A stretch of 64,000 nucleotides of DNA, taken from the NCBI RefSeq assembly GCF_001570725.1, contig NZ_BCNV01000011.1, forward strand, positions 248,001-312,000, read 5' to 3'. The notes beneath the pieces were generated by a model, which worked only from the letters and a program-made list of their open reading frames with translations, was not told where the DNA came from and ran no database searches. The position numbers were made by a program, and so were the translations under genes. Position 1 is the first letter of the stretch, and each line of letters begins with the position of its first letter. Shown in pieces: positions 41,481-50,435 of the stretch. This stretch comes from Paenibacillus amylolyticus (GTDB taxonomy: Bacteria; Bacillota; Bacilli; Paenibacillales; Paenibacillaceae).

Positions 41481-41511
41481 AAAAAAGAGGACCCCGCCAA
41501 GGGTCCCCTCT
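41481..41511 (-). terminator. Terminator of the 41529-43565 gene
   Basis: AGAGGGGACCC and GGGTCCTCT pair on the minus strand, followed by TTTTTTG. It separates the two PBP genes into two units. Confidence 0.8.
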
Positions 41512-41528
41512 GTAATCAAAGACCCACA

Positions 41529-43565
41529 TCACTGTGTGCCTGATTCCGATTCTGCATCTTTATTTTTGTCCTTTTTCGGTACACCGTCGAGACCGAATTC
41601 CTCGTCATAGGCATCGAAGATCGCACGTGCAACCGGAGCCGCACTACTCGAACCAAAGCCCCCTTCGGGGATAACCACAGCAACAGCCAGCTTCGGATTA
41701 TTACGAGGTGCATAGGCGATAAACACCCCGTTATCCACCAGTTTGCCACCTACAACCTGTGTCGATGTTCCTGTTTTTCTGGCAAAGTCATAAGGGAATC
41801 CGCTAAATGCGGATACCTCGGTTGCCATGCCTCGTTGTACTTCATTCCAGTAGGCATCGTTAAACTCCACCGTGCTGAGTACCTTCGGTTTTACTTTCTC
41901 GACCACGTTGCCTTCCGAATCCCGGAACTCTCTGACCAGTTGTGGCTCCATTCGCTTTCCTTTGTTTGCCAGCATCGTCGTGTACTGCGCTAACTGCATA
42001 GTTGTGTATTTCCCCTGCTGTCCAAAGGAACCATACACAAGACGCGTCAGCGAGCTTTCCGTGGTGTTCATGTAATCCCGTATGCCCAAGAATTCATTCG
42101 GCAGATCCACCCCTGTGGATACTCCAAGGCCGAACTGCTTCATGTATTCATCCCATTTGTCAATTCCGGTCGCACCGTATTTCGAGTACAACTTCTTCCC
42201 GATCTCATCAATCATGAATACGTTCGAGGAATGACGAATCGCATCATGCGGACGCATCGCACCGTACACATGGCCTGATGAGTTCTGAACTCTGCGGTTG
42301 TCTCCACCAAAGGTCGTTGAACCTCTATCCGAATAAACGGTATTTGTTGTGAAGAAACCTTCTTTTAAACCGATCAACACACTAAGCGGTTTGATCGTGG
42401 AGCCGAGTAACACGATCGATTCGGCTCGCTTTTTAGAGTCATCCGGAGGGAAAGAACGAATCGTACCATTTTGGTACACATATTTAATATCATCGTATTG
42501 ATCATTCGTGATACTGCCTGTTCTCCAGAGGTTGGTATCATAATCTGGCATACTGGCAGCAGATACGATTTTCCCCGTGTCCACTTCCATCGCAACTGCA
42601 AATCCGGTCTTGGCATTCGGATGCAATTTACCGGAAACCGGATTCCGATGAAGCCAACTCAACTGATCCAGAATGGCCTGTTCCGTTTTCACCTGAACGT
42701 TCTTGTTAATGCTGGAAATCAGGTCGTACCCTTTCTCCGGCGGGGTAGTACCAGCCACACCTTCAGGCAAGTTACGCAAATCAACATCAACGGATGTATA
42801 TCCACTTTTGCCGCGGAGAGCATCCTGATATTGCAGCTCCAGTCCATCAAAGCCTACAAATTCATTTTCCGTGTACACCAGGCCCGGATCCGTTTGCGTT
42901 TTATTGGCCTCGTCCACCTCTTTGTATTTGTCCAAGGCCTTCGAACTTCTGAACTTCTTCAGATAACCGATGGTCTGAACCGCTACTGTATCCGGATCGT
43001 AGAATCGTACACTTTCCTCGACGATCTGAATGCCTTTGAACTCATCCTTATGCTGTAGGAAGTAAGCTACCTCTTCCTCGGACAGATCACTCTTGATCAG
43101 TCGTGGCATAAAACCGTTCGCCTTGCGTGAATTCAGGTCCATCTCTTCGAGAATTTGCTCCACCGTAAGTGGCTCTGAATCCTTCAGCTTGTACTGTTCG
43201 AATACATCATGCAACCGGGTTGCAATATCTTGCACTTCCCCAATATTCGGACTCGGCTGACCGCCCACATCCCCATAGTTTTTATAAAGTGTCAGGTAGA
43301 GAGACTGAATGGGCTTGGAGTATGCCAGCTTCACTTCACCTGTGGAGTCATAGATCGTTCCCCTCACGGGAGGAAGCGGCACATCCTTGGTAATGTTACT
43401 CGCTTCTTCCTGGCTGAGTTCAGGGCCTTCGACAAATTGCAAAAACGCCAATCGTACAATAATAACGCTAAAAATAACAAAGGAAGCGAAGAAAAATACG
43501 TTCATTCGGTAGCTAAAGCGCCGTTTGTCCGTAAGTTCGTCCTTCTCATTGGAATGCTTTTTCAT
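41529..43565 (-). CDS. Class B penicillin-binding protein (PBP2-like), copy 1
   Basis: A 678-residue paralogue of the next gene, with the same order: membrane helix (about 18-40), VRGTIYDSTGEVKLAYSKPI pedestal start, Ser-x-x-Lys (GSTIKP), SxN (RHSSNVF), KTG (RKTGTSTQVVG). Differences from copy 2 lie mostly in an insert before the active site (SWLHRNPVSGKLHPN) and the C-terminal tail. ATG at 43565 is taken, close behind GAGGTAGG; several upstream ATGs are possible. It has its own terminator, so the copies can be regulated separately. Confidence 0.9.
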   Translation of the reverse strand: MKKHSNEKDELTDKRRFSYRMNVFFFASFVIFSVIIVRLAFLQFVEGPELSQEEASNITKDVPLPPVRGTIYDSTGEVKLAYSKPIQSLYLTLYKNYGDVGGQPSPNIGEVQDIATRLHDVFEQYKLKDSEPLTVEQILEEMDLNSRKANGFMPRLIKSDLSEEEVAYFLQHKDEFKGIQIVEESVRFYDPDTVAVQTIGYLKKFRSSKALDKYKEVDEANKTQTDPGLVYTENEFVGFDGLELQYQDALRGKSGYTSVDVDLRNLPEGVAGTTPPEKGYDLISSINKNVQVKTEQAILDQLSWLHRNPVSGKLHPNAKTGFAVAMEVDTGKIVSAASMPDYDTNLWRTGSITNDQYDDIKYVYQNGTIRSFPPDDSKKRAESIVLLGSTIKPLSVLIGLKEGFFTTNTVYSDRGSTTFGGDNRRVQNSSGHVYGAMRPHDAIRHSSNVFMIDEIGKKLYSKYGATGIDKWDEYMKQFGLGVSTGVDLPNEFLGIRDYMNTTESSLTRLVYGSFGQQGKYTTMQLAQYTTMLANKGKRMEPQLVREFRDSEGNVVEKVKPKVLSTVEFNDAYWNEVQRGMATEVSAFSGFPYDFARKTGTSTQVVGGKLVDNGVFIAYAPRNNPKLAVAVVIPEGGFGSSSAAPVARAIFDAYDEEFGLDGVPKKDKNKDAESESGTQ

Positions 43566-43670
43566 CCATCCTACCTCTTTCATGACTTGATGCATACCGC
43601 TCAAACTGGTTCTTCCCGGCATGATAACCTGGCAACGTCGTCATATTACGGACCCTTGTCCGTTGTAATG

Positions 43671-44816
43671 TTAAGCTGATTGATCCTTTAAGTGGGTGTC
43701 GGCAAAATTCGGAGGATTAAACCAATCTCCACTGATGGCCCACGTCGGATCAAGCGGAACCCAGCTCTCGGAATCACTCAAATACACTTCATTCCACGCA
43801 TGCGGACCGTATCCGCCCTGGCCGTTATACCCCAGTCCTGTAACGACTTTGACTTCGAGTCCTTGTGAGCGGGCCATCACAGCATATAGACGGGCATAAT
43901 CAATACATACGCCTTTTCGTGTATCAAAAGTATTCTGTGGATTCTGTTCATGCCATATGCCCTTTTGCTCATAGTCATCCACTTTACCATAGTCATACTG
44001 AATCCGTGAACCTACCCAGTCGTATAGCGCTCTTGCTTTGGCCTCATCTGTCGATTGGCCTTTCACAATCTCACTCGCTGCAGATTCAATATCCGTCGGA
44101 ATGTTATGGTCAATGACTTCATATTTGCGTTGCAGAATACCGCCCAGTTCCTTCTGCACAGCCTGCGTAAATACAGGAAGCTTGTCCTTGATGAACGTGC
44201 CTGACAACGGTTCGATAACCGACTTGGCCCCTTGCATATAGATAGGAGATGCCTCCACATATCGGCTGAACATACTCCCAGGGTAGAGACTTACAATCAT
44301 GAATAGCACCGCAATGACAATCATTCCGCGGACGGAGCCTATAATCGTGCCAATCAAGGCACCTGTCAACCTGCTAAACATACCTTTAGGAGCACTTTCC
44401 TCGCCTAGACCCTGCCTGCTGCTAAACATAAATGAAGACAGCAATCCAAGAATCAGTCGGATGAGGCCGTAGCTGAGTACAAATAATACGGCGAACCGCA
44501 TCAGCGGAAAATCTGCAATCGCCGTAACCAACGTATAATACATCTGTTCCCACCGATTTAACTCACGGTTAGGCATGGCTGAAGCATACGCAGACAGCCA
44601 CTGCTGCACATATGGCGCAAGCCACATCGTTAAACCGATCGACAACAGAATACCAATCACCGCCATAATGCCATCCATCAGGAACCCGAAGAGTCTGCCT
44701 GCTGAACGCGAAGCCCCTCTGGACCAACCCTGCAACAATGAAGCAGCTACAATCAGCAGCAGCATAATTGTGATGCCATTAAACTCCTTCAGGCTGTCCA
44801 GCCAATTCTGCAGCAC
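43671..44816 (-). CDS. Membrane protein with extracytoplasmic transglutaminase-like domain
   Basis: A 381-residue protein: five or so N-terminal transmembrane helices (1-180) and a transglutaminase-like domain (about 250-370) with the catalytic triad Cys (GVCIDYARL), His (GPHAWNEV) and Asp (PLDPTWA). Such domains are usually proteases or amidases acting on wall or protein substrates. It ends 18 bases before nothing coding and begins 18 bases after the next unit (44835), so it is co-transcribed with the membrane protein upstream and may work with the adjacent PBPs; this link is inference. Confidence 0.82.
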   Translation of the reverse strand: MLQNWLDSLKEFNGITIMLLLIVAASLLQGWSRGASRSAGRLFGFLMDGIMAVIGILLSIGLTMWLAPYVQQWLSAYASAMPNRELNRWEQMYYTLVTAIADFPLMRFAVLFVLSYGLIRLILGLLSSFMFSSRQGLGEESAPKGMFSRLTGALIGTIIGSVRGMIVIAVLFMIVSLYPGSMFSRYVEASPIYMQGAKSVIEPLSGTFIKDKLPVFTQAVQKELGGILQRKYEVIDHNIPTDIESAASEIVKGQSTDEAKARALYDWVGSRIQYDYGKVDDYEQKGIWHEQNPQNTFDTRKGVCIDYARLYAVMARSQGLEVKVVTGLGYNGQGGYGPHAWNEVYLSDSESWVPLDPTWAISGDWFNPPNFADTHLKDQSA

Positions 44817-44834
44817 GTACTGATTCCCCCTTTA

Positions 44835-45290
44835 CTACGATGCTGGTGCTGTTTTGTTCTCCTGTGCCTGTTCGACAAACGTACGTATCGTTTCATTGTC
44901 GAGTTTCCATTCGCCAAGAGAAATTCCGCGGAAGGTCACATCCACTTTATCCGATTGAGTTCGACCCTTAATCTCCACATTGGGACTTGTGATGGTGAAT
45001 GCTCCATCCTGTCCTTTAACGTATGTCGCTTTGGAAGCTTCCTTAAGCATCATGCTGGTCGCTTCTTTCTTCAATGTGTCCATCGTACTGGATTGTACGT
45101 CTGTCACTGTCTGTTTGATCTGATCAATGGAGATGCCGCTGTATATCAGTAGAGCCGCAATAATGATGATGGCAATCGCCCATTTCAATACGGTTTTGAC
45201 CACATTCAGAACAAAGAACAAAATGATCAACGCAACCACGATCACTAGCCAGTTCTGCATCACAAACTCTTTGATTACTTCTATGTTCAT
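44835..45290 (-). CDS. Membrane-anchored protein of unknown function
   Basis: A 151-residue protein with two close hydrophobic segments (WLVIVVALIILFFVLNVV and WAIAIIIIAALLIYSGI) and a soluble C-terminal part (YVKGQDGAFTITSPNVEIKG). ATG at 45290 follows GGAAGGTG. It is the first gene of the pair with the transglutaminase-like membrane protein, whose start is 18 bases behind its stop. A helper or anchor role for that enzyme is possible. Confidence 0.7.
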   Translation of the reverse strand: MNIEVIKEFVMQNWLVIVVALIILFFVLNVVKTVLKWAIAIIIIAALLIYSGISIDQIKQTVTDVQSSTMDTLKKEATSMMLKEASKATYVKGQDGAFTITSPNVEIKGRTQSDKVDVTFRGISLGEWKLDNETIRTFVEQAQENKTAPAS

Positions 45291-45507
45291 GATTACACCT
45301 TCCGTATTAGAATTCATTCGTTACACTTCCCGAATATTATACATGATTTCCGAAGCTGCTGTCAGCTAAGCCCTCTCCCGTAAAAATAAACGGTCTAAGT
45401 TCGTCCCGCCGGGCGTACAAGTAGTACCATGAGGTTCTGCTGACGAACGGGGAACACGTTCAAGACTTGTACTTTGAACATGCATCGCTTAACAAGGAGG
45501 GGCTTAT

Positions 45508-46683
45508 GTGAAAACGGCCATCTGGCTATACCTGTTTTTGTTCCTTGCCGTATTTGATTTGCACGCCCAGTATCCCATTCTGACCCCTTTTGCCATCTCG
45601 CTTGGAGCTGCCCCTACCTTCATCGGCTGGATGATGGGCATCTATTCCTTAACACATCTTCCTGGCAATCTGATTGCTGGAACGCAAATCGATAAACATG
45701 GCAGTCGCCGCTACATTGTATTCAGTCTGCTCGGTGCAGGATTCATCCTGCTCCTGCAAGCCTATGTACAGACACCATGGCAACTGCTGGCGCTGCGTTC
45801 CATCAGCGGTTTTGTACTGGCCTTCCTGTCTCCTGCATGCCTCGCCTTGCTTGCACAGCTATCCAGCGATCCGGTGAAACAGGGGAAGTATATGTCGGGT
45901 CACGGCGTAGTGCATACCCTCGCCTCTGTTGTGTCGCCAGCAGCCGGTGCGATCATTGTGGGCTCTATGGGCTTCTCCGCTACATTCTCAGGCTTGGGTT
46001 ATCTGCTTATTCTCACAGGTGTCATTGCATTCATGACGATGCCTCGTGGTATCGTCAAGCAGCACGAGAGAGTAACTGAACCTGCTAAACCTGATGTCTC
46101 ACCAGCAAATGCACAAAGTGCATTTCTACCAGTGTCCTGGCGATACTTTGCCCTGCCTCTGGTGATTGCCTGTGCCCAAGGAATTCTCTTCTTCGAATTA
46201 CCCCTGCGAGGAGGAGGACAATCGTCCATCATGTCTACCGGACTGCTGTTCTCCATTATCAGTATTGGGGCACTCTTCACACTCAGCATGTTATTTCTCA
46301 ACCGGTATTCCCCCAAGCTGCGTCTGGTTGCGGGCGTGCTGTTAATGTCCTTGTGTTTTTTTGTGATGGCAGCCATTCCACAAATCCCGTTGTCCACCGT
46401 ATTATTTGTACTCGGGATGTCCAAAGGCATTATCTTTCCAGCTATGGCTACCCTATTTATACGTCTGAGCGGAGGAAGCAAGCTGGGTCGCATTTTCTCA
46501 CTGCAATCCATCGCCACCTCCATCGGTTCTTTCATCGGCCCCATCACAGCCGGGCAACTGCGTGTCGGGTTATCACCCTATTTCATCGCCTTTGTTTTGT
46601 TAATGATTGGTATGCTACTGCTTCCATACTATACAACCAGACGCGAGGCATCCCTGTCCGATCCCAAAAGTATATTAAACTAA
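45508..46683 (+). CDS. MFS transporter
   Basis: A 391-residue major facilitator with 12 predicted helices and motif A-like sequence in the first cytoplasmic loop (GTQIDKHGSRRYIVF). It probably exports drugs or small molecules by proton antiport. GTG at 45508 follows AAGGAGGGG. It is monocistronic and diverges from the transglutaminase operon. No regulator gene is adjacent. Confidence 0.85.
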   Translation: MKTAIWLYLFLFLAVFDLHAQYPILTPFAISLGAAPTFIGWMMGIYSLTHLPGNLIAGTQIDKHGSRRYIVFSLLGAGFILLLQAYVQTPWQLLALRSISGFVLAFLSPACLALLAQLSSDPVKQGKYMSGHGVVHTLASVVSPAAGAIIVGSMGFSATFSGLGYLLILTGVIAFMTMPRGIVKQHERVTEPAKPDVSPANAQSAFLPVSWRYFALPLVIACAQGILFFELPLRGGGQSSIMSTGLLFSIISIGALFTLSMLFLNRYSPKLRLVAGVLLMSLCFFVMAAIPQIPLSTVLFVLGMSKGIIFPAMATLFIRLSGGSKLGRIFSLQSIATSIGSFIGPITAGQLRVGLSPYFIAFVLLMIGMLLLPYYTTRREASLSDPKSILN

Positions 46684-46775
46684 ATTCCGACCAGTCTCTG
46701 TCTCCTTACCATTATGGCATCAATTAGGCCAGTATTTTCATTAGCTTTGCATCATTCCCCCATTTACAGCTAAAC

Positions 46776-47147
46776 TATATAAAATGGACTAACGTTTTAC
46801 ACGTTGATAAAAGCTAACTGAGAAATCTATCTTTTACAATCACCGAAGGTTTTATCTTATTGAAGAGCATCATTAAGGTTGAACGATGGGCCAAAAGTAG
46901 TGAAGGGTACGGAATCGATTCTGAAGAAGCGATAGCGTTCGCCTTTGTCTCCAAATATTAACTTTATAAAAGTAAATCAGAAATATATGGAGACAACAGC
47001 GATCGGAGGAACGATCCGTAACCGGAACGGCCACTACTAGCTATTACTGACCTAATGATGCACAAGAAATAAGATTCCAAAGAATTGTCTCGATAGGTTG
47101 TTCTATCCTGTTAGCAGTCGTGTAAAGAAAGGAGTCCATTTTATATA
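46776..47147. repeat. MITE-like 372-bp giant hairpin
   Basis: The ends TATATAAAATGGACT (46776-46790) and AGTCCATTTTATATA (47133-47147) are perfect inverted repeats, extended by TTTACACG and CGTGTAAA. Inside, GCATCATTAAGGT against ACCTAATGATGC, GTAGTG against CACTAC and GTCTCC against GGAGAC continue the complementarity almost to the centre near 46975. It carries the AACAGCGATCGG motif (copy C). No coding frame is convincing in it. Confidence 0.7.
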
Positions 47148-47217
47148 ATCAGTCGATTTTCGCTGCAACATTTCCCGGGGAATGTCGACATAAGCTCTCG
47201 AACAAGAGGTGAATATC

Positions 47218-47565
47218 ATGCCTATTCATGTCATTGTGGAAGGTAAGAATGATCGAAGCAAACTGAAACGTCTGGTTGGACCCGAAATCAACATTCTATG
47301 TACGTTTGGAACACTAAATTCCCTCAAGCTGGAGACCCTGCGCAAACAAGTCGGTTATGATGAAGTCTTTTTATTTATGGATAATGACAGTTCCGGCAAA
47401 AAAATTAGAGGTGTGCTTCGGGATGCTTTCCCGGATGCAGTACAGATGTATACACGACGAGGATATGCGGGGGTGGAAGGAACACCTGATGAGTATATCA
47501 TTGCCCAACTGGAGAAAGCCGGGTTAGAGACATACATCCAATACCCTGAACATCCTTCCTTTTAA
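47218..47565 (+). CDS. Small Toprim-domain protein
   Basis: A 115-residue protein that consists almost only of a Toprim domain: Glu in VIVEGKND and Asp-x-Asp in FLFMDNDSSGKK are the metal-binding residues. It is related to the small Toprim proteins near RNase M5 and primase in fold. It probably acts on nucleic acid, but no activity is known. ATG at 47218 follows AAGAGGTG. It lies behind the giant hairpin repeat and ends in a strong terminator. Confidence 0.8.
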   Translation: MPIHVIVEGKNDRSKLKRLVGPEINILCTFGTLNSLKLETLRKQVGYDEVFLFMDNDSSGKKIRGVLRDAFPDAVQMYTRRGYAGVEGTPDEYIIAQLEKAGLETYIQYPEHPSF

Positions 47566-47577
47566 AATGAAATACCA

Positions 47578-47619
47578 AAAGGCTGCCATTGGGTTGATAT
47601 TAACCTGGAGGCAGCCTTT
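47578..47619. terminator. Bidirectional terminator
   Basis: AAAGGCTGCC...GGCAGCCTTT between the Toprim gene and the convergent Sco1-type gene. Confidence 0.8.
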
Positions 47620-47639
47620 ACAATATGAGTATCAGATGA

Positions 47640-48251
47640 TTATTCCTTGATCAGATTCCGAATATCCTCGGCAATGGCAGCTGGCACAACGTCCTCTGTA
47701 TTAAATGCGTTATATACTTTTCGTAGCTGGTTGTTCTCATCCACCAGACCAATCATGTTCATATGGGCAAAATCGTCCTTATTCTCCCCTTCGATCAGGA
47801 TTTGGAATGAATCCCTGGCGAACTGTTTGGTTTTGTCCATATCCCCTCGCAAGAAGTACCATCCGGAATAATCCGCATGGAAGCGGTCCGCGAATGTCTT
47901 AATCTTCTCTCTTGTATCGACTTTCGGGTCGAATGAAATGGATACAAACGAGACATCTTTACCGAAGGTGTCGTCCTCTTTCAACAGATCCTGCACCTGG
48001 GATAATGTAAACGTCGTAATAGGGCAGACATCCGGACAACTGGTGAAATAAAAGTAGAACAAACGGACTTTCCCTTGGGTGTCCTCCAGGGATACCGTAC
48101 TGCCATCTACATTTTCCATGGAAAAGGATTGAATTTCACGAATCTCGGGTAATTTTTCCTTACTGGCAAAGACGGTGCCCCACATCAGATACACAGCCAT
48201 AATCAGTGCGAGCCCCAGCAGCATCCAGGTCCATTTGTACTTTTTCAGCAT
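47640..48251 (-). CDS. Sco1/SenC copper chaperone for cytochrome oxidase
   Basis: A 203-residue membrane-anchored thioredoxin-fold protein (TM about 8-27). Cys-Pro-Asp-Val-Cys (SCPDVCPIT) and a His in FAHMNMIGLVD bind copper for the CuA centre of cytochrome c oxidase. ATG at 48251 follows GGAGGG; an upstream frame lacks a site. It corresponds to B. subtilis YpmQ/Sco. Confidence 0.88.
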   Translation of the reverse strand: MLKKYKWTWMLLGLALIMAVYLMWGTVFASKEKLPEIREIQSFSMENVDGSTVSLEDTQGKVRLFYFYFTSCPDVCPITTFTLSQVQDLLKEDDTFGKDVSFVSISFDPKVDTREKIKTFADRFHADYSGWYFLRGDMDKTKQFARDSFQILIEGENKDDFAHMNMIGLVDENNQLRKVYNAFNTEDVVPAAIAEDIRNLIKE

Positions 48252-48684
48252 CTTCCTCGTCCCTCCTGTATCTTTTCTTATGAATACGCATACATATGTG
48301 AACCCAAAATCACGCTCGTTACGCTTCATCCATCTACTGTGACATATGTATTCAAAGAAACCTACTTTTTATGAGATCCTATATTATTGTAACGGTTTAA
48401 AGGAACAATGCCCATACATTTTTAGCGTTGTATATCATTCCATTTGTATCGTATGTGCTCTGACGATTTTTCTCTTTGTATCCGATATAAAGTTTATCAT
48501 AGGAAATGCCCAAATAGTTTGACAAACTGCGTACATTTATTGGTTATAATACATTTATTGTCATCCATTCGAAATTTGGGGTGTTTTGCATCCTGACAGG
48601 CGGATATTATACACTATAAATGGGTATCACCTAGATAGAGAAGCAATATGCCTTACAACGATACACCACACAAAGGAGACGTTT
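48252..48684 (+). promoter_or_regulatory. Intergenic region upstream of the YfhP-like gene
   Basis: AT-rich with no gene. TTGACA (48520s) and TATAAT (near 48546) occur but with about 20 bp between, too long for a standard promoter; TTATAA gives 19 bp. A promoter for the next gene is likely but not exactly placed. Confidence 0.35.
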
Positions 48685-49665
48685 ATGGATACCTCTACAC
48701 ATTTTGTCATGGGGATTGGTTTAGCCGGTCTCGCTTATGTCGATCCTGTCGTCGCGTCCAACCCTATGCTTGCAGCTGCGGTAATGGTTGGCACGATCGC
48801 CGGTTCCCAGGCCCCTGACATCGATACTGCGTTACGTCTCAAAAGCAATTCGCTTTACATTCGGAATCATCGGGGCTTGTCACACTCTCTGCCATTTCTC
48901 CTGTTATGGGTTCTGCTCATCACTGGCGTCATTGCACTGATATTCCCTGGTGTACCTATTGGACACGTTGCCACTTGGACCGCTGTAGCCGTAGGCGTTC
49001 ACGTATTCACTGATCTGTTCAACACCTATGGAACCCAAGCCGCCAGACCTTTTACAGAACGCTGGATCGCCTGGAACATCATTCATATTTTTGATCCGTT
49101 TCTATTCTCCACGCATGTCGTGGCTATCCTGTTATGGGCCTTTGACCTGATCGCCCCTGCACCACTCTTCGTGACGTTATATAGCTTAACGGGACTATAT
49201 TATATATGGCGGACGATTGCTCGTGCACAAGCGGTCAGAAAGGTTAGACGTCTCGACAACAGCCCAGAGCAAGCAAAATATATCGTCATTCCGACGATAT
49301 CCTGGAATCGCTGGCATGTCGTTAAAAGAGTTGAGAATGGCAGTTATGAGATTGGTAAAATGGATGGTTCTACTCTGGCATGGAGTCTGCAAGCTTCATC
49401 TTCCACTCATGCGGCGGTTGCTGCTTCACGCAAATCGCCGGAAGTCAGTGCCTTCCTCTACTTCACCTCCTATGCGGTGGCAGAGGTTGAAGAATTACCT
49501 GCCGGTTACAAGGTCCGCTGGGCTGATGTACGATATCGACACCGGAAACAATATCCATTTGTCGCTGTAGTCGTGATGGATCGAAATTTTGAAACGATCG
49601 ATACGTATGTAGGCTGGTTAAGCGATGAGAAGATGGATAAAAAACTTTTATCCGCACGCCCTTGA
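48685..49665 (+). CDS. YdjM/YfhP-type membrane-bound metal-dependent hydrolase
   Basis: A 326-residue protein with four or five transmembrane helices in the first 190 residues and conserved metal-site residues: His in MDTSTHFVMG, Asp in APDIDTALR, His in NHRGLSHSLP and His/Asp in VGVHVFTDLFNTYG. The soluble C-terminal part (200-326) is less conserved. It matches the DUF457/YdjM family and B. subtilis YfhP. Substrate unknown. ATG at 48685 follows AAAGGAGA. A terminator follows 48 bases after the stop. Confidence 0.8.
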   Translation: MDTSTHFVMGIGLAGLAYVDPVVASNPMLAAAVMVGTIAGSQAPDIDTALRLKSNSLYIRNHRGLSHSLPFLLLWVLLITGVIALIFPGVPIGHVATWTAVAVGVHVFTDLFNTYGTQAARPFTERWIAWNIIHIFDPFLFSTHVVAILLWAFDLIAPAPLFVTLYSLTGLYYIWRTIARAQAVRKVRRLDNSPEQAKYIVIPTISWNRWHVVKRVENGSYEIGKMDGSTLAWSLQASSSTHAAVAASRKSPEVSAFLYFTSYAVAEVEELPAGYKVRWADVRYRHRKQYPFVAVVVMDRNFETIDTYVGWLSDEKMDKKLLSARP

Positions 49666-49712
49666 CGAAGCGAGCATGGCAAGGCACAATCAGACATAGG
49701 AACTGATACGCG

Positions 49713-49746
49713 AGAAAGCCCGGAGCGTTTCCGCCCCGGGCTTTCT
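49713..49746. terminator. Bidirectional terminator
   Basis: AGAAAGCCCGG...CCGGGCTTTCT, shared by the convergent hydrolase and SASP genes. Confidence 0.8.
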
Positions 49747-49780
49747 GTTTTCCCTTTTGTTGCTGTTTGGTTAAGATAAA

Positions 49781-49999
49781 TTATTTGCCAGACCCAGCCA
49801 GAGACTGCTCAGCGATTTGTACCAGACGTTTGGTGATATATCCACCCAAAGATCCTGTTTCACGGGAAGTGTAGTTACCATAGTAACCGTCTTGTGGGAT
49901 AGTTACACCCAGTTCCTGTGCAGCCTCGATTTTCAATTGTTGCAGTGCTGAATTTGCCTGAGGTACCACCAAGTTGTTAGAACGAGATCCTTGAGCCAT
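49781..49999 (-). CDS. Alpha/beta-type small acid-soluble spore protein
   Basis: A 72-residue SASP that coats spore DNA. The first conserved segment (LQQLKIEAAQELGVTIPQDG) contains the GPR protease site, and the second (ETGSLGGYITKRLVQIAEQ) the DNA-binding helix. ATG at 49999 follows GGGAGAT. It is nearly identical in the core to the gene at 53196. Expression is expected in the forespore (sigma G), but no promoter could be read safely. Confidence 0.93.
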   Translation of the reverse strand: MAQGSRSNNLVVPQANSALQQLKIEAAQELGVTIPQDGYYGNYTSRETGSLGGYITKRLVQIAEQSLAGSGK

Positions 50000-50119
50000 A
50001 TTTATAATCTCCCTTCAATCTGTGTCTGTAATGTAATTGCAAGCTTGCAAGATTATTATGGCTCGTACGCTTCAGGTTATACGGAATTTTACTAAATTTG
50101 TAGATGGAGGTTTTTCCCA

Positions 50120-50320
50120 ATGAGCAAAGGCTTATCCTTATGGTTCGCATTCTCTTCGATTATCTTGTTAGCGGTTACAGCAATTACGATCTCCTACTCC
50201 GGTTGGTTAGCAGCACTACTGTTTATCCTGTCCATGGGCAACATTGGCTGGGGATTTGTGATCCGTGCAAAAAAAGAACGTCAGGAAGTTCGCTCGACGG
50301 CTTCAGAGCCTACATCTTGA
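50120..50320 (+). CDS. DUF5325 small membrane protein (YlaF-like)
   Basis: A 66-residue protein with two transmembrane segments (FAFSSIILLAVTAITISYSG and WLAALLFILSMGNIGWGFVI) followed by a basic tail. It resembles the B. subtilis YlaF/DUF5325 group in length and in the SWLLALLF-like centre. Function unknown. ATG at 50120 follows GGAGGTT. Monocistronic, ending at a bidirectional terminator. Confidence 0.7.
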   Translation: MSKGLSLWFAFSSIILLAVTAITISYSGWLAALLFILSMGNIGWGFVIRAKKERQEVRSTASEPTS

Positions 50321-50353
50321 ACAAGTCTTTTATAATTCAATAATGAACGTACA

Positions 50354-50390
50354 AATAAAGAGGAGTTCCTACATAGGACTCCTCTTTATT
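50354..50390. terminator. Bidirectional terminator
   Basis: AATAAAGAGGAGT...ACTCCTCTTTATT between convergent genes. Confidence 0.85.
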
Positions 50391-50435
50391 CATGTTAACT
50401 ATTCATTCCGTTACATATGAAAATCTTGTTCAGCA

